From Corynebacterium suranareeae (GTDB lineage: Bacteria > Actinomycetota > Actinomycetes > Mycobacteriales > Mycobacteriaceae), in NCBI RefSeq assembly GCF_002355155.1, contig NZ_AP017369.1, positions 3,038,001 through 3,102,000 of the forward strand: 64,000 nt of DNA, written 5' to 3'. Position 1 is the first letter of the stretch, and every line of letters begins with the position of its first letter. Shown here one piece after another: positions 28,374 through 40,489 of the stretch. The notes below the pieces were generated by a model. The model was not told the DNA's origin, did not search any database, and saw nothing but the letters and a program-made list of their open reading frames with translations. Position numbers and translations under genes: made by a program.

Positions 28374-29921
28374 CTACTCGCCTGATTCTCGGTACCCCTT
28401 GCGTAGATCCTCCACAACGCGGGGATGATCCAATGTAGACGGCTCGAGATTCTTAGGCTGATTATCCAACCCGAACACCGCAGCAGCCGCCAAAACCTCA
28501 TCATTGAGGAAAGTCAGCGGTGGAGTGTCATCCCGCATTCCCAATTCCATATCGGTAGGACCGCAGAGTTGGAAACCCCAATCACCGAAGGTTGGAACAT
28601 GCACGTGATATGGGATGACTTGGTTACAGCCCGACGATTCTAAGGTTGCTCCAACACGCCAAAACACATCCGGGGTGGTGTACGCGCTGGAAGCTTGCAC
28701 TACCATGCGGCCTTGTTCATTTAGTCGTGCTCGCGCGAGGGTGTAGAACTCTTCGGAATACAGCCTGGCCATGGTGTCATTGTTGGGATCGGGAAGATCG
28801 ATAATGATGGAATCATATGTTTCACCGTTGTTTCCACCAGAGCGAAGCCAAGTGAAAGCGTCATCGACAATGATGGACACACGGGGATCTTCCATTGCTC
28901 CCCCGTTGTCAGAGCGCAGCACTGTGTTGGCTACTTCAATAACTTCAGGGTCTAGTTCTACTTGGGTGATCTGCATGTGAGGAAACCTGAGAAGCTCCCT
29001 CGCTGCCAGACCGTCGCCGCCGCCGATAATCAGCACAGATTCCGCCTCTGGGTTCAGGCTTGGATAGACCAGGGACTCTGTATATCTGTGCTGATCACGG
29101 GTGGAATATTGCAAACCGCCGTTGAGGTAGAGTCGTCGATCTTTGCCTCGTTCTGTGACCACGATGTCTTGATAGTCCGATTGGTGTGCATAGATCACGG
29201 GATCGCGGTAGAGCTGTGCTCTGGCGGTAGCTACGATCCCATCAGATTTCACTAGAACTGTGGCAAGCGCTGTAATGGCAAGAAGAAGCGCTACTACCGA
29301 AACGATGAAATGCGTGCGCGGGAGTAGGTGCCTGAGCAACACACATCCCACAAATAGTGCTGCCACCAGGTTGATCATTCCGGCTGCTGCGGCGCCACGC
29401 ATCATGCCAAGCCACGGCAATAACACAAAAGGCCAGGCCAGACCACCTAAAAGTGCGCCTAAATAGTCGGCGGCATTCAAGGTGGCGACCAAAGATCCGG
29501 TGGTTTTGGCATCGGCAAGCCGGCCTTGCTGGATCATGGTCATCAGCAAGGGCAGTTCAGCGCCGACTAAAATTCCGATCGCAGCGGTAGCAAACACTAA
29601 AATCCACAACGATTGGCCAATGGTGGCAAAAGTGAAATGCAAAACCAGCGCGGAGCATCCACCGATGAGTCCAAGCAGGGTTTCCACACCAAGGAAAGTT
29701 TGTGCAGGCCAGTTAAGAAACGGCTTGACCAGCAAGGCACCCAGACCAAGGGCTGCTACATAACCTGCAACAATCAGTGAGGTTTCCACGATTCCACCAC
29801 CGTTTAGGCTGGTAGACAGTGAAACCAGAGCGAGCTCATAAACCAGTCCCGATGCCGCGCAGATAGAAACTGAAACTAATAACAGCCAGCGCCAGATGGG
29901 ACTTAAGTTCAGATCAGACAT
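28374..29921 (-). CDS. Membrane-bound spermidine synthase-like protein
   Basis: 515 residues. The first ~220 form seven or so membrane helices (LLVSVSICAASGLVYELAL onward). The C-terminal half is a SAM/aminopropyltransferase fold with VLIIGGGDGLAARELLRF (motif I), VELDPEVIEVANTV and SIIIDLPDPNNDTMARLYSEEFY. Membrane-fused spermidine-synthase homologues are widespread and usually lack proven aminopropyltransferase activity. It overlaps the DUF350 gene by 13 bases at the end of a five-gene operon, so its role is likely shared with those envelope proteins. Confidence 0.82.
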   Translation of the reverse strand: MSDLNLSPIWRWLLLVSVSICAASGLVYELALVSLSTSLNGGGIVETSLIVAGYVAALGLGALLVKPFLNWPAQTFLGVETLLGLIGGCSALVLHFTFATIGQSLWILVFATAAIGILVGAELPLLMTMIQQGRLADAKTTGSLVATLNAADYLGALLGGLAWPFVLLPWLGMMRGAAAAGMINLVAALFVGCVLLRHLLPRTHFIVSVVALLLAITALATVLVKSDGIVATARAQLYRDPVIYAHQSDYQDIVVTERGKDRRLYLNGGLQYSTRDQHRYTESLVYPSLNPEAESVLIIGGGDGLAARELLRFPHMQITQVELDPEVIEVANTVLRSDNGGAMEDPRVSIIVDDAFTWLRSGGNNGETYDSIIIDLPDPNNDTMARLYSEEFYTLARARLNEQGRMVVQASSAYTTPDVFWRVGATLESSGCNQVIPYHVHVPTFGDWGFQLCGPTDMELGMRDDTPPLTFLNDEVLAAAAVFGLDNQPKNLEPSTLDHPRVVEDLRKGYRESGE

Positions 29922-30334
29922 GCAGCGTTTACGGCTCCCACCACAATCAGGATCACTGCTGCGACAACCGCGCCGGAGCGTAGTTTGCGGTCTTCAACGA
30001 GGTCTCGGAAACGTCCTGGAATAACAACTTCCAATACCGCCATGACAACCACTTGGATGACCAGGCCAAGTACACCAAATACAGCGGTTTCTATCAGACC
30101 TTCGGTCAAAATATCCGAGGAAGTCAGCACAGCGGTAACCACAATAATTCCGATGGAAACCTGCTGCGCAGCAGTAATCACAGCAGCATTGGGCAGGTGG
30201 TGTACAAACACAAGTTCATGCAGTTTACCTGGGGTGATTAAATCTAAAATCACAAAGCCAACAACGAGGATCACCGCCGCCAGCACGAAATATGCCAGGG
30301 TGCTGATGGCGCCGTTGATAAGATAATCGCTCAT
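29909..30334 (-). CDS. DUF350 membrane protein (YjfL-like)
   Basis: 141 residues, four hydrophobic segments in two similar halves. The TPGKLHELVF motif after helix 1-2 and the VIPGRFRDLV motif in the second half are the family hallmark. DUF350 proteins occur beside spermidine-synthase-like, DUF4178 and DUF4247 genes in several phyla, linked by genome-context work to membrane stress. No activity is known. Confidence 0.82.
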   Translation of the reverse strand: MSDYLINGAISTLAYFVLAAVILVVGFVILDLITPGKLHELVFVHHLPNAAVITAAQQVSIGIIVVTAVLTSSDILTEGLIETAVFGVLGLVIQVVVMAVLEVVIPGRFRDLVEDRKLRSGAVVAAVILIVVGAVNAACLI

Positions 30335-30345
30335 AATTTTTCTTC

Positions 30346-30759
30346 CTATTTGACGCCACCGCCGGAACCTGAGGATCCGCCGCTGGAACTACTTGGTGAG
30401 GATGGCCCAAAACCGCCGCCGAGCCAAATAAATGCACCACTATTGACGCGATCTAGACCTTCGACAGTGATGGTGCATTCCGGGGTGCCTTCGCCTTTCA
30501 CAATGATCAAATTTTTCCGGTAGCGCAGATATTCATCACCCGTGGCTGGGTCAGTTGCCCGCTCGGTGGGTGTGGACATGCTGGCGATTTGATCAGCAAC
30601 TCCGGTTTCACCCGCACACGAGTAGGTTCCGTTGTTACCTGGCCAGCGATCCGAAACTTGACTACCCACTGCGGGTTTCGCCACCACAGCAGCAACCAGA
30701 CACAGCACGGCGAAGAACAAAAAGATAAATCCTAAGGTTCCGTAATTTCGGGAGCTCAT
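30346..30759 (-). CDS. DUF4247 family protein
   Basis: 137 residues. One N-terminal membrane helix or signal anchor (GFIFLFFAVLCLVAAVVA, ~10-27) is followed by a small extracytoplasmic domain with a Cys pair (YSCAGETG; TPECTITVEGL) and a glycine/serine-rich tail (GPSSPSSSSGGSSGSGGG). It overlaps the preceding gene by ATGA. The pair of cysteines could form a disulphide outside the membrane. Confidence 0.75.
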   Translation of the reverse strand: MSSRNYGTLGFIFLFFAVLCLVAAVVAKPAVGSQVSDRWPGNNGTYSCAGETGVADQIASMSTPTERATDPATGDEYLRYRKNLIIVKGEGTPECTITVEGLDRVNSGAFIWLGGGFGPSSPSSSSGGSSGSGGGVK

Positions 30760-31256
30760 GGTTTGTAAATACTCCTCGTGCTCACGATGGTTCGTTCATC
30801 TGGGTAGAGGTGGTAACTGAACCATTCCCACACATCTTCCAAAAATTCTGCCGTTAACGCTGTCAGATGATGGTCGCCTGCGCCGGGAAAACTGGCGATC
30901 AACCAGTCATCGCCACCCGCTGCGATTTCCTCGGCAGCACGGGCGAAATCTTCCTCCGACAGCACGGCCACATTGGTTTGAAGCAAGTAATTTTCCCGCG
31001 TGATGCTATCAGGCAACGGCCAACGCGCATCTTCTGCTTGTGGTGCATGGCAGGAAATTTCCTCCCGGAAACGCCCCTCGGGCGTTTCAACGGTGACCAC
31101 ATGCGAGCTGCCAATCACCGCTAACTGGCAGGTGCTGGGGTGTGGGGAGGCGTCGATAAGCTTATCGACGAGCACCTCCGGCAAATCCCCATTCCAACTC
31201 ACGCCGAGTGCTTCGGCGCTGACATCGGCAGGTGTGCAATCTAGGTGATAAATCAT
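30756..31256 (-). CDS. DUF2617 family protein
   Basis: About 166 residues from ATG 31256, which overlaps the upstream DUF4178 stop as ATGA. The longer frame is upstream-gene shadow. Landmarks: LEVLVDKLIDASPHPST-like start, EEISCHAPQ, and C-terminal LTALTAEFLEDVWEWFSYHLYPDERTIVSTRS. Cytoplasmic, no helix. Function unknown; DUF2617 is known mainly from this neighbourhood. Confidence 0.75.
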   Translation of the reverse strand: MIYHLDCTPADVSAEALGVSWNGDLPEVLVDKLIDASPHPSTCQLAVIGSSHVVTVETPEGRFREEISCHAPQAEDARWPLPDSITRENYLLQTNVAVLSEEDFARAAEEIAAGGDDWLIASFPGAGDHHLTALTAEFLEDVWEWFSYHLYPDERTIVSTRSIYKP

Positions 31257-31864
31257 GAGGCCTCTGGTGCTGGGTAAACGGTGAGTTCGCCGGGCAGCAC
31301 CTTCCAACCGAGCGAGACTTCAAATTGTCCATCGGAGCCGTAGCGTTCAAAACTCAGCAACCTATTTCCACCAGCTTCGGCGAGATCCCAATACTCGAAT
31401 TCTCCCTGATCAGCCACACCTGTGGTTCCTTCTGAGGTGAAGGTGCCCACGCCAGATTCAGTTTTGCGGTACCTAACGCCTTCTACTGTGACTTCACGTG
31501 CGGGTTGTTCATCAATGTCAGGTCGAGTAATCCACCATCCGAGGTTCAACTGGCCTTCGTCATACTCCACGCTTAAGTACTCACTGCCCTTGCCACCATC
31601 AAGCAGGTACTCGTGCCAAATGTACTGGCCTTGCCTAAATTGAATCGCGCCACGGCACACATAATCCACACCACCACGAGAAATAATGGCACCGGGGCCC
31701 AAAATGCGGGCATTAAAAGTGTCAGAACCATCAGCAAACTTCAATGGATCTTGACGCTGCCGAGGCTGCTGCGGTTCGCTCTTTTTCTTCTGCGCAGAAA
31801 GATAGAAGAACACAACAGCGATGATCACTAAAATGACAGCCAAGATAAGCCACGTCACATTCAT
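31253..31864 (-). CDS. DUF4178 membrane-anchored protein
   Basis: About 203 residues from ATG 31864 (GGGAG upstream). An N-terminal helix (VTWLILAVILVIIAVVFFYL) leads to a basic region and a beta-rich domain with the family pattern (RGGVDYVCRGAIQF; WHEYLLDGGKGSEYLSVE; WWITRPD). First gene of the DUF4178-DUF2617-DUF4247-DUF350-spermidine-synthase-like operon, all overlapping or closely spaced. Confidence 0.78.
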   Translation of the reverse strand: MNVTWLILAVILVIIAVVFFYLSAQKKKSEPQQPRQRQDPLKFADGSDTFNARILGPGAIISRGGVDYVCRGAIQFRQGQYIWHEYLLDGGKGSEYLSVEYDEGQLNLGWWITRPDIDEQPAREVTVEGVRYRKTESGVGTFTSEGTTGVADQGEFEYWDLAEAGGNRLLSFERYGSDGQFEVSLGWKVLPGELTVYPAPEAS

Positions 31865-31898
31865 GCGAAACTCCCGTGGGGGGTTGGGTTTGAGATAC

Positions 31899-31920
31899 GT
31901 GCCAAGTCTACAGATTGGCA
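31899..31920 (-). other. Hairpin between the DUF4178 operon and bglG
   Basis: GTGCCAA/TTGGCAC, 7-bp perfect stem with a 9-base loop. The left flank reads TACGTGCCAA, the same word as in the twin hairpins at 28.1 kb. It follows the bglG stop by a few bases but lacks a T run. Confidence 0.55.
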
Positions 31921-31930
31921 CAGCTTCCTC

Positions 31931-32812
31931 TTATCGCGGCGATGTCATCAAACGTGCGATATGCAATGCCAAATACACAGCCTCATCTTCAGAGCAGGTG
32001 GTATCTAATTCCAATTGCAGCATCATGATCACTTTGCCAGCAATGGAAAAAGACACCGGATATTCATCCGCTACTTTGGATGAAAGACTAATTAACCCCT
32101 TTTCTGCCTCGTGGGCTTTGCCTTCCCGACCGATCAAGCGCTGCAGCAAAAAGCGCAGGTGGGTGATAAACCGAGCAGCCGTCATGGAATCCCGATCAAT
32201 ATGTTGATCCGGCAAAGCTGCTTCCACCACATCAAAAACCTTGGTGAGCAACGTGGTCAACTGCGCTGTCCTCGCCATGGAATCCTGCCGATTATTCTGC
32301 GCAAACTGTGCATTGACCACATGCAACGCCAACGACACTGCTTCATCCTCCGGCAAACTCACCTGTGCCGAATTCTTAATATGAGCCAAAGCCTTATGGC
32401 CAAACGCGAATTCTCGAGGATAAAACTGGCTGACTTCCCACCGCAGCGGATTCGGCAAAGAAATCCCTTGAGCAGCACGATCAATGGCAAAACGAATATG
32501 ATCAGCCATTGCCACCACCGTGGAATCAGGAATATCCACATCACACATAAACTCTGCGGTTTCTGCCAACTCACGAGCCAACGCGATGATCGCCGGATTA
32601 AGTTCCGTGATCAACCGCGCTAATTGCTCCGGTGGTTGCATCACCGTTGGGCGGAAATATTCTTGGATCGAGTCGACCTGAACAGCAGCACCAGGAGCAC
32701 GACCAAAACCCAACCCACGGCCCAACAACACAGCCCTATCTGAACCATTTTCAGCTAGAACCACGTTGTTGTTGAAGACTTGAATAATCTTCCAAGCAGT
32801 GTTGCTCACCAT
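31931..32812 (-). CDS. bglG: BglG/LicT-type transcriptional antiterminator
   Basis: About 293 residues. Start set at ATG 32812 because GAG lies 6-8 bases ahead; GTG 32818 is possible. An N-terminal CAT RNA-binding domain (AWKIIQVFNNNVVLAENG, 1-57) precedes two PRD domains whose phosphorylatable His sit in ADHIRFAIDRA and ALHVVNAQF for PRD1, THLRFLLQRL and ALHIARLM for PRD2. When not phosphorylated by the beta-glucoside EII it binds the RAT RNA ahead of bglF and prevents termination. It lies just after bglA. Confidence 0.92.
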   Translation of the reverse strand: MVSNTAWKIIQVFNNNVVLAENGSDRAVLLGRGLGFGRAPGAAVQVDSIQEYFRPTVMQPPEQLARLITELNPAIIALARELAETAEFMCDVDIPDSTVVAMADHIRFAIDRAAQGISLPNPLRWEVSQFYPREFAFGHKALAHIKNSAQVSLPEDEAVSLALHVVNAQFAQNNRQDSMARTAQLTTLLTKVFDVVEAALPDQHIDRDSMTAARFITHLRFLLQRLIGREGKAHEAEKGLISLSSKVADEYPVSFSIAGKVIMMLQLELDTTCSEDEAVYLALHIARLMTSPR

Positions 32813-32821
32813 TGTCACTCG

Positions 32822-34261
<1,440 letters not shown>

Positions 34262-34356
34262 CTATACGTTTAGTGCTTGTACACATTTGCACACGCACCA
34301 AAATTCCTCTTCCGTCACCTTTAATAAGGCCTAAAGAAAAGGAATCTGATGAGCAT

Positions 34357-36387
<2,031 letters not shown>

Positions 36388-36421
36388 TTAAAGGATTGCT
36401 TCCCACCTGCTCCAAGAATGC

Positions 36422-36493
36422 AAAAAACCTGGTCACCGGTGGTGATCACGCAACCTTAAAAGGCTGCACAATCAGCATTGGTGACCAGGTTTT
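36422..36493 (-). terminator. Conditional terminator in the bglF leader
   Basis: Minus strand: AAAACCTGGTCACC (36493-36480) pairs perfectly with GGTGACCAGGTTTT (36437-36424), followed by further T to 36422. The first arm begins inside the RAT sequence, so antiterminator binding and terminator folding exclude each other. Confidence 0.92.
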
Positions 36494-36520
36494 GCTTCCA
36501 GTGACTGGAATAACAACCCT
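36487..36520 (-). promoter_or_regulatory. Ribonucleic antiterminator (RAT) site for BglG
   Basis: Reads AGGGTTGTTATTCCAGTC then ACTGGAAGCAAAACCT on the minus strand. This fits the SacY/LicT/BglG RAT pattern: two bulged strands around a short stem (TTCCAGT/ACTGGAA) ending in GCAAAACCT. It overlaps the terminator arm by 7 bases. Confidence 0.88.
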
Positions 36521-36635
36521 GATGGACTGTTGCTTGTGTAACTCGAAATTTACTCTAGATCAACTCTTGTAGAAAACGCAATAGCATTGGATGTGATAAA
36601 CACCCACGCCATCTATATTTTCCGCAAGAACCCAA

Positions 36636-37871
36636 CTAGACCTGCGAAAACGGAATCGTCGGGTCCTCCAGTTTCTTCGGATCAATCTTTTTACCCTCCG
36701 CGATCAGTGGCTTGATGTCATCAAGTACATCCCACACGTTGACGTTCATCGCAGCGAGGATAGTGCTATTTTCATCAATCCAAAACGCCACAAACTCTCG
36801 CGTGTTCAGATCACCGCGGATAACTACCTGTTCTTGTGAACCGGTGGCATGGCCGACATATTCACAACCAAGATCAAATTGGTCGGTGAAAAAGTACGGC
36901 AAGTTGGTGAACTCAGTTGCTTGACCCAACAAAGATTTCACTGCAGCAGCTGGTTGGTTCAGCGCAGTTGCCCAGTGTTCTACACGGATGCGGTGTCCAA
37001 GGACTGGGTGATCATGGTTTGCAATATCACCGACAGCATAAATATCAGGATCACTAGTACGTAAAGTGGCATCCACTAAAACACCGTTATCAATGTCAAG
37101 ACCTGCGGTTTCTGCCAAATCAACCACCGGGGTCACACCAATTCCGATGACCACGGCATCTGCTGGAACCGCGTCACCGTCTTCAAGGCGCACACCCACT
37201 GCTTGTCCATCCTCGGTGACAATTTCTGTAATTTTCACCTCGGTGCGCAGATCAACACCATTGGCAATATGCAGATCTGCAAACACTTGAGCAACTTTTT
37301 CACCCAAGATTTTAAGCAGTGGTAGCTTGCCACCTTCCAGCACTGTTACATCTGTGCCAGCTCCACGAGCAGCGGATGCAACTTCCAGCCCAATCCAACC
37401 ACCACCAATGATGGCTAGCTTTTTGCCTTCGCCGAAGGTGGAACGAATCGCATCAGAATCTTCTACGGTACGTAGATAGTGAACGTTGTTGGCATCAGCA
37501 CCTGGGAGTGGAAGCTTTCGCACCGTGGAACCAGTGGCTAAAACAAGTTTGTCGTAATCAAGTGTTTCGGTTGCCCCACCAGCATCGACAGTAACTTTAT
37601 GCCCAGCAGCGTCAATGGAAGTTGCTCGTGCACCTTGACGTAGCGTGACATTGTTTTCTTCATACCACTGAGCGGGATGCACAAGTGCTTTATCAAATTC
37701 GGCCTTACCGGCCAGATATTCCTTGGACAGCGGTGGGCGTTCATAAGGAAGATGATCTTCCCCGGCGATCAGCATGACAGATCCTTCGAATCCGCTTTCA
37801 CGCAGGGCCTCTGCAGTTTTGGCTCCGGCTAGCCCTCCGCCAATAATGAGGACGTTTTGTGGTGTGCTCAT
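36636..37871 (-). CDS. FAD-dependent ferredoxin/rubredoxin reductase-like oxidoreductase
   Basis: 411 residues. FAD site VLIIGGGLAGAKTAEALRE at the start, NAD site LAIIGGGWIGLEVASAARGAGTDVTVLE near 155, and DIYAVGDIANH near 275. The C-terminal Reductase_C domain (YFFTDQFDLGCEYVGHATG) is typical of reductases serving Rieske or other ferredoxins in oxygenase systems. Electron partner unknown. It is followed on the same strand by a cupin gene upstream (16-base gap), forming a two-gene operon. Confidence 0.87.
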   Translation of the reverse strand: MSTPQNVLIIGGGLAGAKTAEALRESGFEGSVMLIAGEDHLPYERPPLSKEYLAGKAEFDKALVHPAQWYEENNVTLRQGARATSIDAAGHKVTVDAGGATETLDYDKLVLATGSTVRKLPLPGADANNVHYLRTVEDSDAIRSTFGEGKKLAIIGGGWIGLEVASAARGAGTDVTVLEGGKLPLLKILGEKVAQVFADLHIANGVDLRTEVKITEIVTEDGQAVGVRLEDGDAVPADAVVIGIGVTPVVDLAETAGLDIDNGVLVDATLRTSDPDIYAVGDIANHDHPVLGHRIRVEHWATALNQPAAAVKSLLGQATEFTNLPYFFTDQFDLGCEYVGHATGSQEQVVIRGDLNTREFVAFWIDENSTILAAMNVNVWDVLDDIKPLIAEGKKIDPKKLEDPTIPFSQV

Positions 37872-37887
37872 GTCAAACTCCTGTTCC

Positions 37888-38250
37888 TTAAATGTGAGGT
37901 CGTTGAATCACGACAGTTAGGAAAACTGCGGCGTCTTCCAACGCAATGAGGCTGTGATGATGCTGCGGGATAACAACGTGATCGTCTTCCCCCAAATCGA
38001 TCGATTGATCCCCCACGACCAATCGGACCCGGCCCTTCAAAACATGCAGGAGAGCTTCGCCCGGGTTTTCGTGCTCCGATAATTCATGATCTTTACGCAA
38101 TGCCAGCAATACCTGCGACAGTGAACCTTTAGGGATCGCGCGGAACACGTGAGTTGCGCGCCCACTGTGTGCCTGCGCTGCTTTTTCCATGAGCTCATCT
38201 GCACGCTCACTGATATTTACGCTGCTCATCGGTTCGATTGACTCGGACAT
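37888..38250 (-). CDS. Small cupin-domain protein
   Basis: 120 residues with one cupin barrel: ENPGEALLHVLKGRVRLVVG (motif 1, lacking the full HxH set) and VVIPQHHHSLIALED (motif 2, His-rich). Probably a metal- or ligand-binding protein. Ribosome site GGAGACAAG. Leads the operon with the reductase-like flavoprotein. Confidence 0.78.
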   Translation of the reverse strand: MSESIEPMSSVNISERADELMEKAAQAHSGRATHVFRAIPKGSLSQVLLALRKDHELSEHENPGEALLHVLKGRVRLVVGDQSIDLGEDDHVVIPQHHHSLIALEDAAVFLTVVIQRPHI

Positions 38251-38366
38251 ACCACTTGTCTCCTTTGCGGCGAATGCGCATCAAGAACTGCGCATCACAC
38301 CTAGGTGGGGCCGTGAACTTTTAATTTGCACTGTTTTTTCCGAGTTTATACAAAGTCGGGTTGAAG

Positions 38367-38395
38367 CGTCGAAAAGCAATTTATTGCTTGACGAC
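38367..38395 (-). terminator. Hairpin at the end of the broken DMT transporter gene
   Basis: CGTCG..AAGCAA pairs with TTGCTT.ACGACG around a short AT loop, overlapping the stop codon. The left arm is one of the recurring CGTCGAAAAGC words of this window. Confidence 0.5.
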
Positions 38396-39253
38396 GAGCG
38401 CAAGCGTGCCTACCACGATGAGCGCCAGCCCGAGGCTAGCTTTTTTAGACAGCTTTTCGCGGAAAACAATCGCGCCGAATGCTAATGAGACCAAAATGCT
38501 GAGCTTATCGATCGGCACGACCACACTAGCTGGCCCATCTTGCAGCGCGCGGAAATAGCACAGCCAGGACAAACCGGTGGTCAAACCGGACAAAATAAGA
38601 AAGAGCCAACTACGTTTATCGACCGTAAATATTTGCTTGTGCGTGCGCTGAATAAATACGATCAGCCACGCCCTAACAAGGACGACGCAGGTGCGAATCG
38701 CAGTGCCCAAGGTGGATTCAACCCCTTCAATGCCGATCTTGCCAAGGATCGCGGTTAGCGCAGCAAATATCGCAGCCCCTGAAGCATAAAGCAGCCACGA
38801 CCAGCCATGTTTTTCCGACACCTCTCCCACATCGGTCTTGCGTTCAATCATCAACAGCGTTCCAACACCAATTCCCACCATCGCCGCCAACACCCACGCA
38901 TTGACCTGTTCGCCGAGAAAGATAATCGCCAGAAGCATGGTAAGCACCGTGCTGGATTTATCAACAGGAACCACCTTGTTGATATCGCCAACTTTCAACG
39001 CTTTGAAATAACACAACCACGATGCGCCCGTAGCCAGGCCGGAGAGAATCAAAAAGATCCAGGTACCAGCATCAATATCTTTGATTGCGCTCAAAGATCC
39101 AGCCAACGGCACGATCAACCACGCCAGCACCAAAACCACTATGGTGCGAATGGCGGTTGCCAGATTTCAGTCGATATCGCGGATGCCCAGCCTGGCCAGC
39201 ACCGCTGTCACACCAGCAAACAATGCTGAACCGATAGCAAAGGTCAACCACAT
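38381..39253 (-). pseudogene. EamA/DMT-family transporter gene interrupted by an in-frame stop
   Basis: A full-length frame from ATG 39253 (AGGAGC upstream) to 38381 would give 290 residues with two EamA halves, ten helices in all. Codon 29 is TGA (39169-39167), in RLGIRDID-stop-NLATAIRT. The second half has the matching stretch GIEGVESTLGTAIRT, so the stop replaces a Ser-like codon (TCA to TGA is one change). Downstream the frame stays intact for 252 residues, so the lesion is recent, or a sequencing error, or a restart occurs at 39139. Likely a small-molecule exporter when intact. Confidence 0.85.
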
Positions 39254-39439
39254 AATTTTTTACCGCTCCTATTTATGCCTTAATTGCCTTTAATGTCAGA
39301 GGCTGCTGGCCCATCTTGATCATCAAGACATTACAGCGATATATCGCAAACTCACAGTAATCCTGAGAAAAAGCTCGCAGCCTGCACGCTCATAAAGCGC
39401 GCCATCACGCAAACCTATGTTTCATAAATTCCACATTCT

Positions 39440-39458
39440 TAAGGTTAGGCATACCTGA
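39440..39458 (+). promoter_or_regulatory. DtxR-like iron box ahead of the siderophore uptake operon
   Basis: TAAGGTTAGGCATACCTGA matches the DtxR consensus TTAGGTTAGGCTAACCTAA at 15 of 19 positions. It lies 60 bases before the GTG start of the lipoprotein, as expected for iron-repressed transport. Confidence 0.8.
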
Positions 39459-39517
39459 TACCAACGGTGTATATTTTCCTTGTTCAAACAATGTCCCATC
39501 CAACAAAGGAAACCCCA

Positions 39518-40483
39518 GTGAAAAAGTCAGCTTTGTTCACTCTCGGAGCCGTTGCAGCACTTCTTTTAAGTGCATGCGGTTCATCCAATGAAGAAACTTC
39601 AGCAGAAACCACTTCAGCTCAAGAAGGTGAACAGATCACTTTCACCCACCCAACTATTGATGGCCTGGAGCTAGAGTTTGAAAACCAACCAGAAACCTTG
39701 GTGATGGACTGCTACGCCTACAGCTCCTTGCATGAATATGGTCTCAAGCCAGATGCACTCTTTGGCTATGAATGTGACAACTCTGCGCTGATGGGTGACG
39801 CTGACACGGCGGGCATTGAAAAGATCGGCCAAGACGGTGAGATCGATATCGAGAAACTGGCTGAGCTTCGCCCCGATGTCATCATTGGCAACGGCAACGC
39901 TGATGGTTGGTCTTGGTTCGATGACGATGTCAATGCACAGCTGCTGCGCGTAGCTCCATTTGTGCCACTGCCTTCTGAAGGTTCCATTGATGAAAAGATT
40001 GCCGATACCCGCGAGATTGCGGACTTCCTTGGCGCAGATGTAGAAGCAGATAATATTGTGGCTGCTGACGCCGACTTGGATGAGGCTAAAGAGGCATTCA
40101 CCTCTGCTGTTGATGGCAAAGACTTCAACTTCCTGTTGGCAAGCCCAACTAAGGAAATGCTCTACACCGGTGTCGGTTTCGCACAAGCTGATCTTCTAGA
40201 AGAACTCGGTGCAACCATCGTCGGACCTGATGCACCAGCAGAGGGTAACCCATGGGGCAAGGTGGCATGGGAGGATGCTTCCACCTATCCAGCCGATGTC
40301 ATCTTGGTTGAAAACTATGACGAAGAAGCACCGTTTACTGCTGAACTTTGGGACAACTTGCCAGCAGTTCAGGCTGATCAAGTAAGCACATGGTCATCCA
40401 AGGGAGCTTTAACCAGCCGCACCTATGCGGATTGGCTACAAGATCTAGCAGACAAGGTTAATACCTACAACAAGGTGGCATAG
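39518..40483 (+). CDS. Iron-siderophore ABC transporter substrate-binding lipoprotein
   Basis: 321 residues from GTG 39518 (AAAGGAA just upstream); a longer frame from 39467 is unlikely. Signal peptide KKSALFTLGAVAALLLSAC with lipobox LSAC at Cys20. The remainder is a FecB/FepB-type periplasmic binding fold (ADVIIGNGNAD, VAPFVPLPSEG, YTGVGFAQADLLEELGATIVG). It captures a ferric siderophore outside the membrane and hands it to the permeases that follow. The siderophore cannot be named. Confidence 0.9.
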   Translation: MKKSALFTLGAVAALLLSACGSSNEETSAETTSAQEGEQITFTHPTIDGLELEFENQPETLVMDCYAYSSLHEYGLKPDALFGYECDNSALMGDADTAGIEKIGQDGEIDIEKLAELRPDVIIGNGNADGWSWFDDDVNAQLLRVAPFVPLPSEGSIDEKIADTREIADFLGADVEADNIVAADADLDEAKEAFTSAVDGKDFNFLLASPTKEMLYTGVGFAQADLLEELGATIVGPDAPAEGNPWGKVAWEDASTYPADVILVENYDEEAPFTAELWDNLPAVQADQVSTWSSKGALTSRTYADWLQDLADKVNTYNKVA

Positions 40484-40489
40484 CCTTTC

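Noticed and set aside
39467..39517. Longer start for the siderophore-binding lipoprotein
   Set aside because: It would place extra residues ahead of an excellent lipoprotein signal peptide; AAAGGAA precedes GTG 39518.
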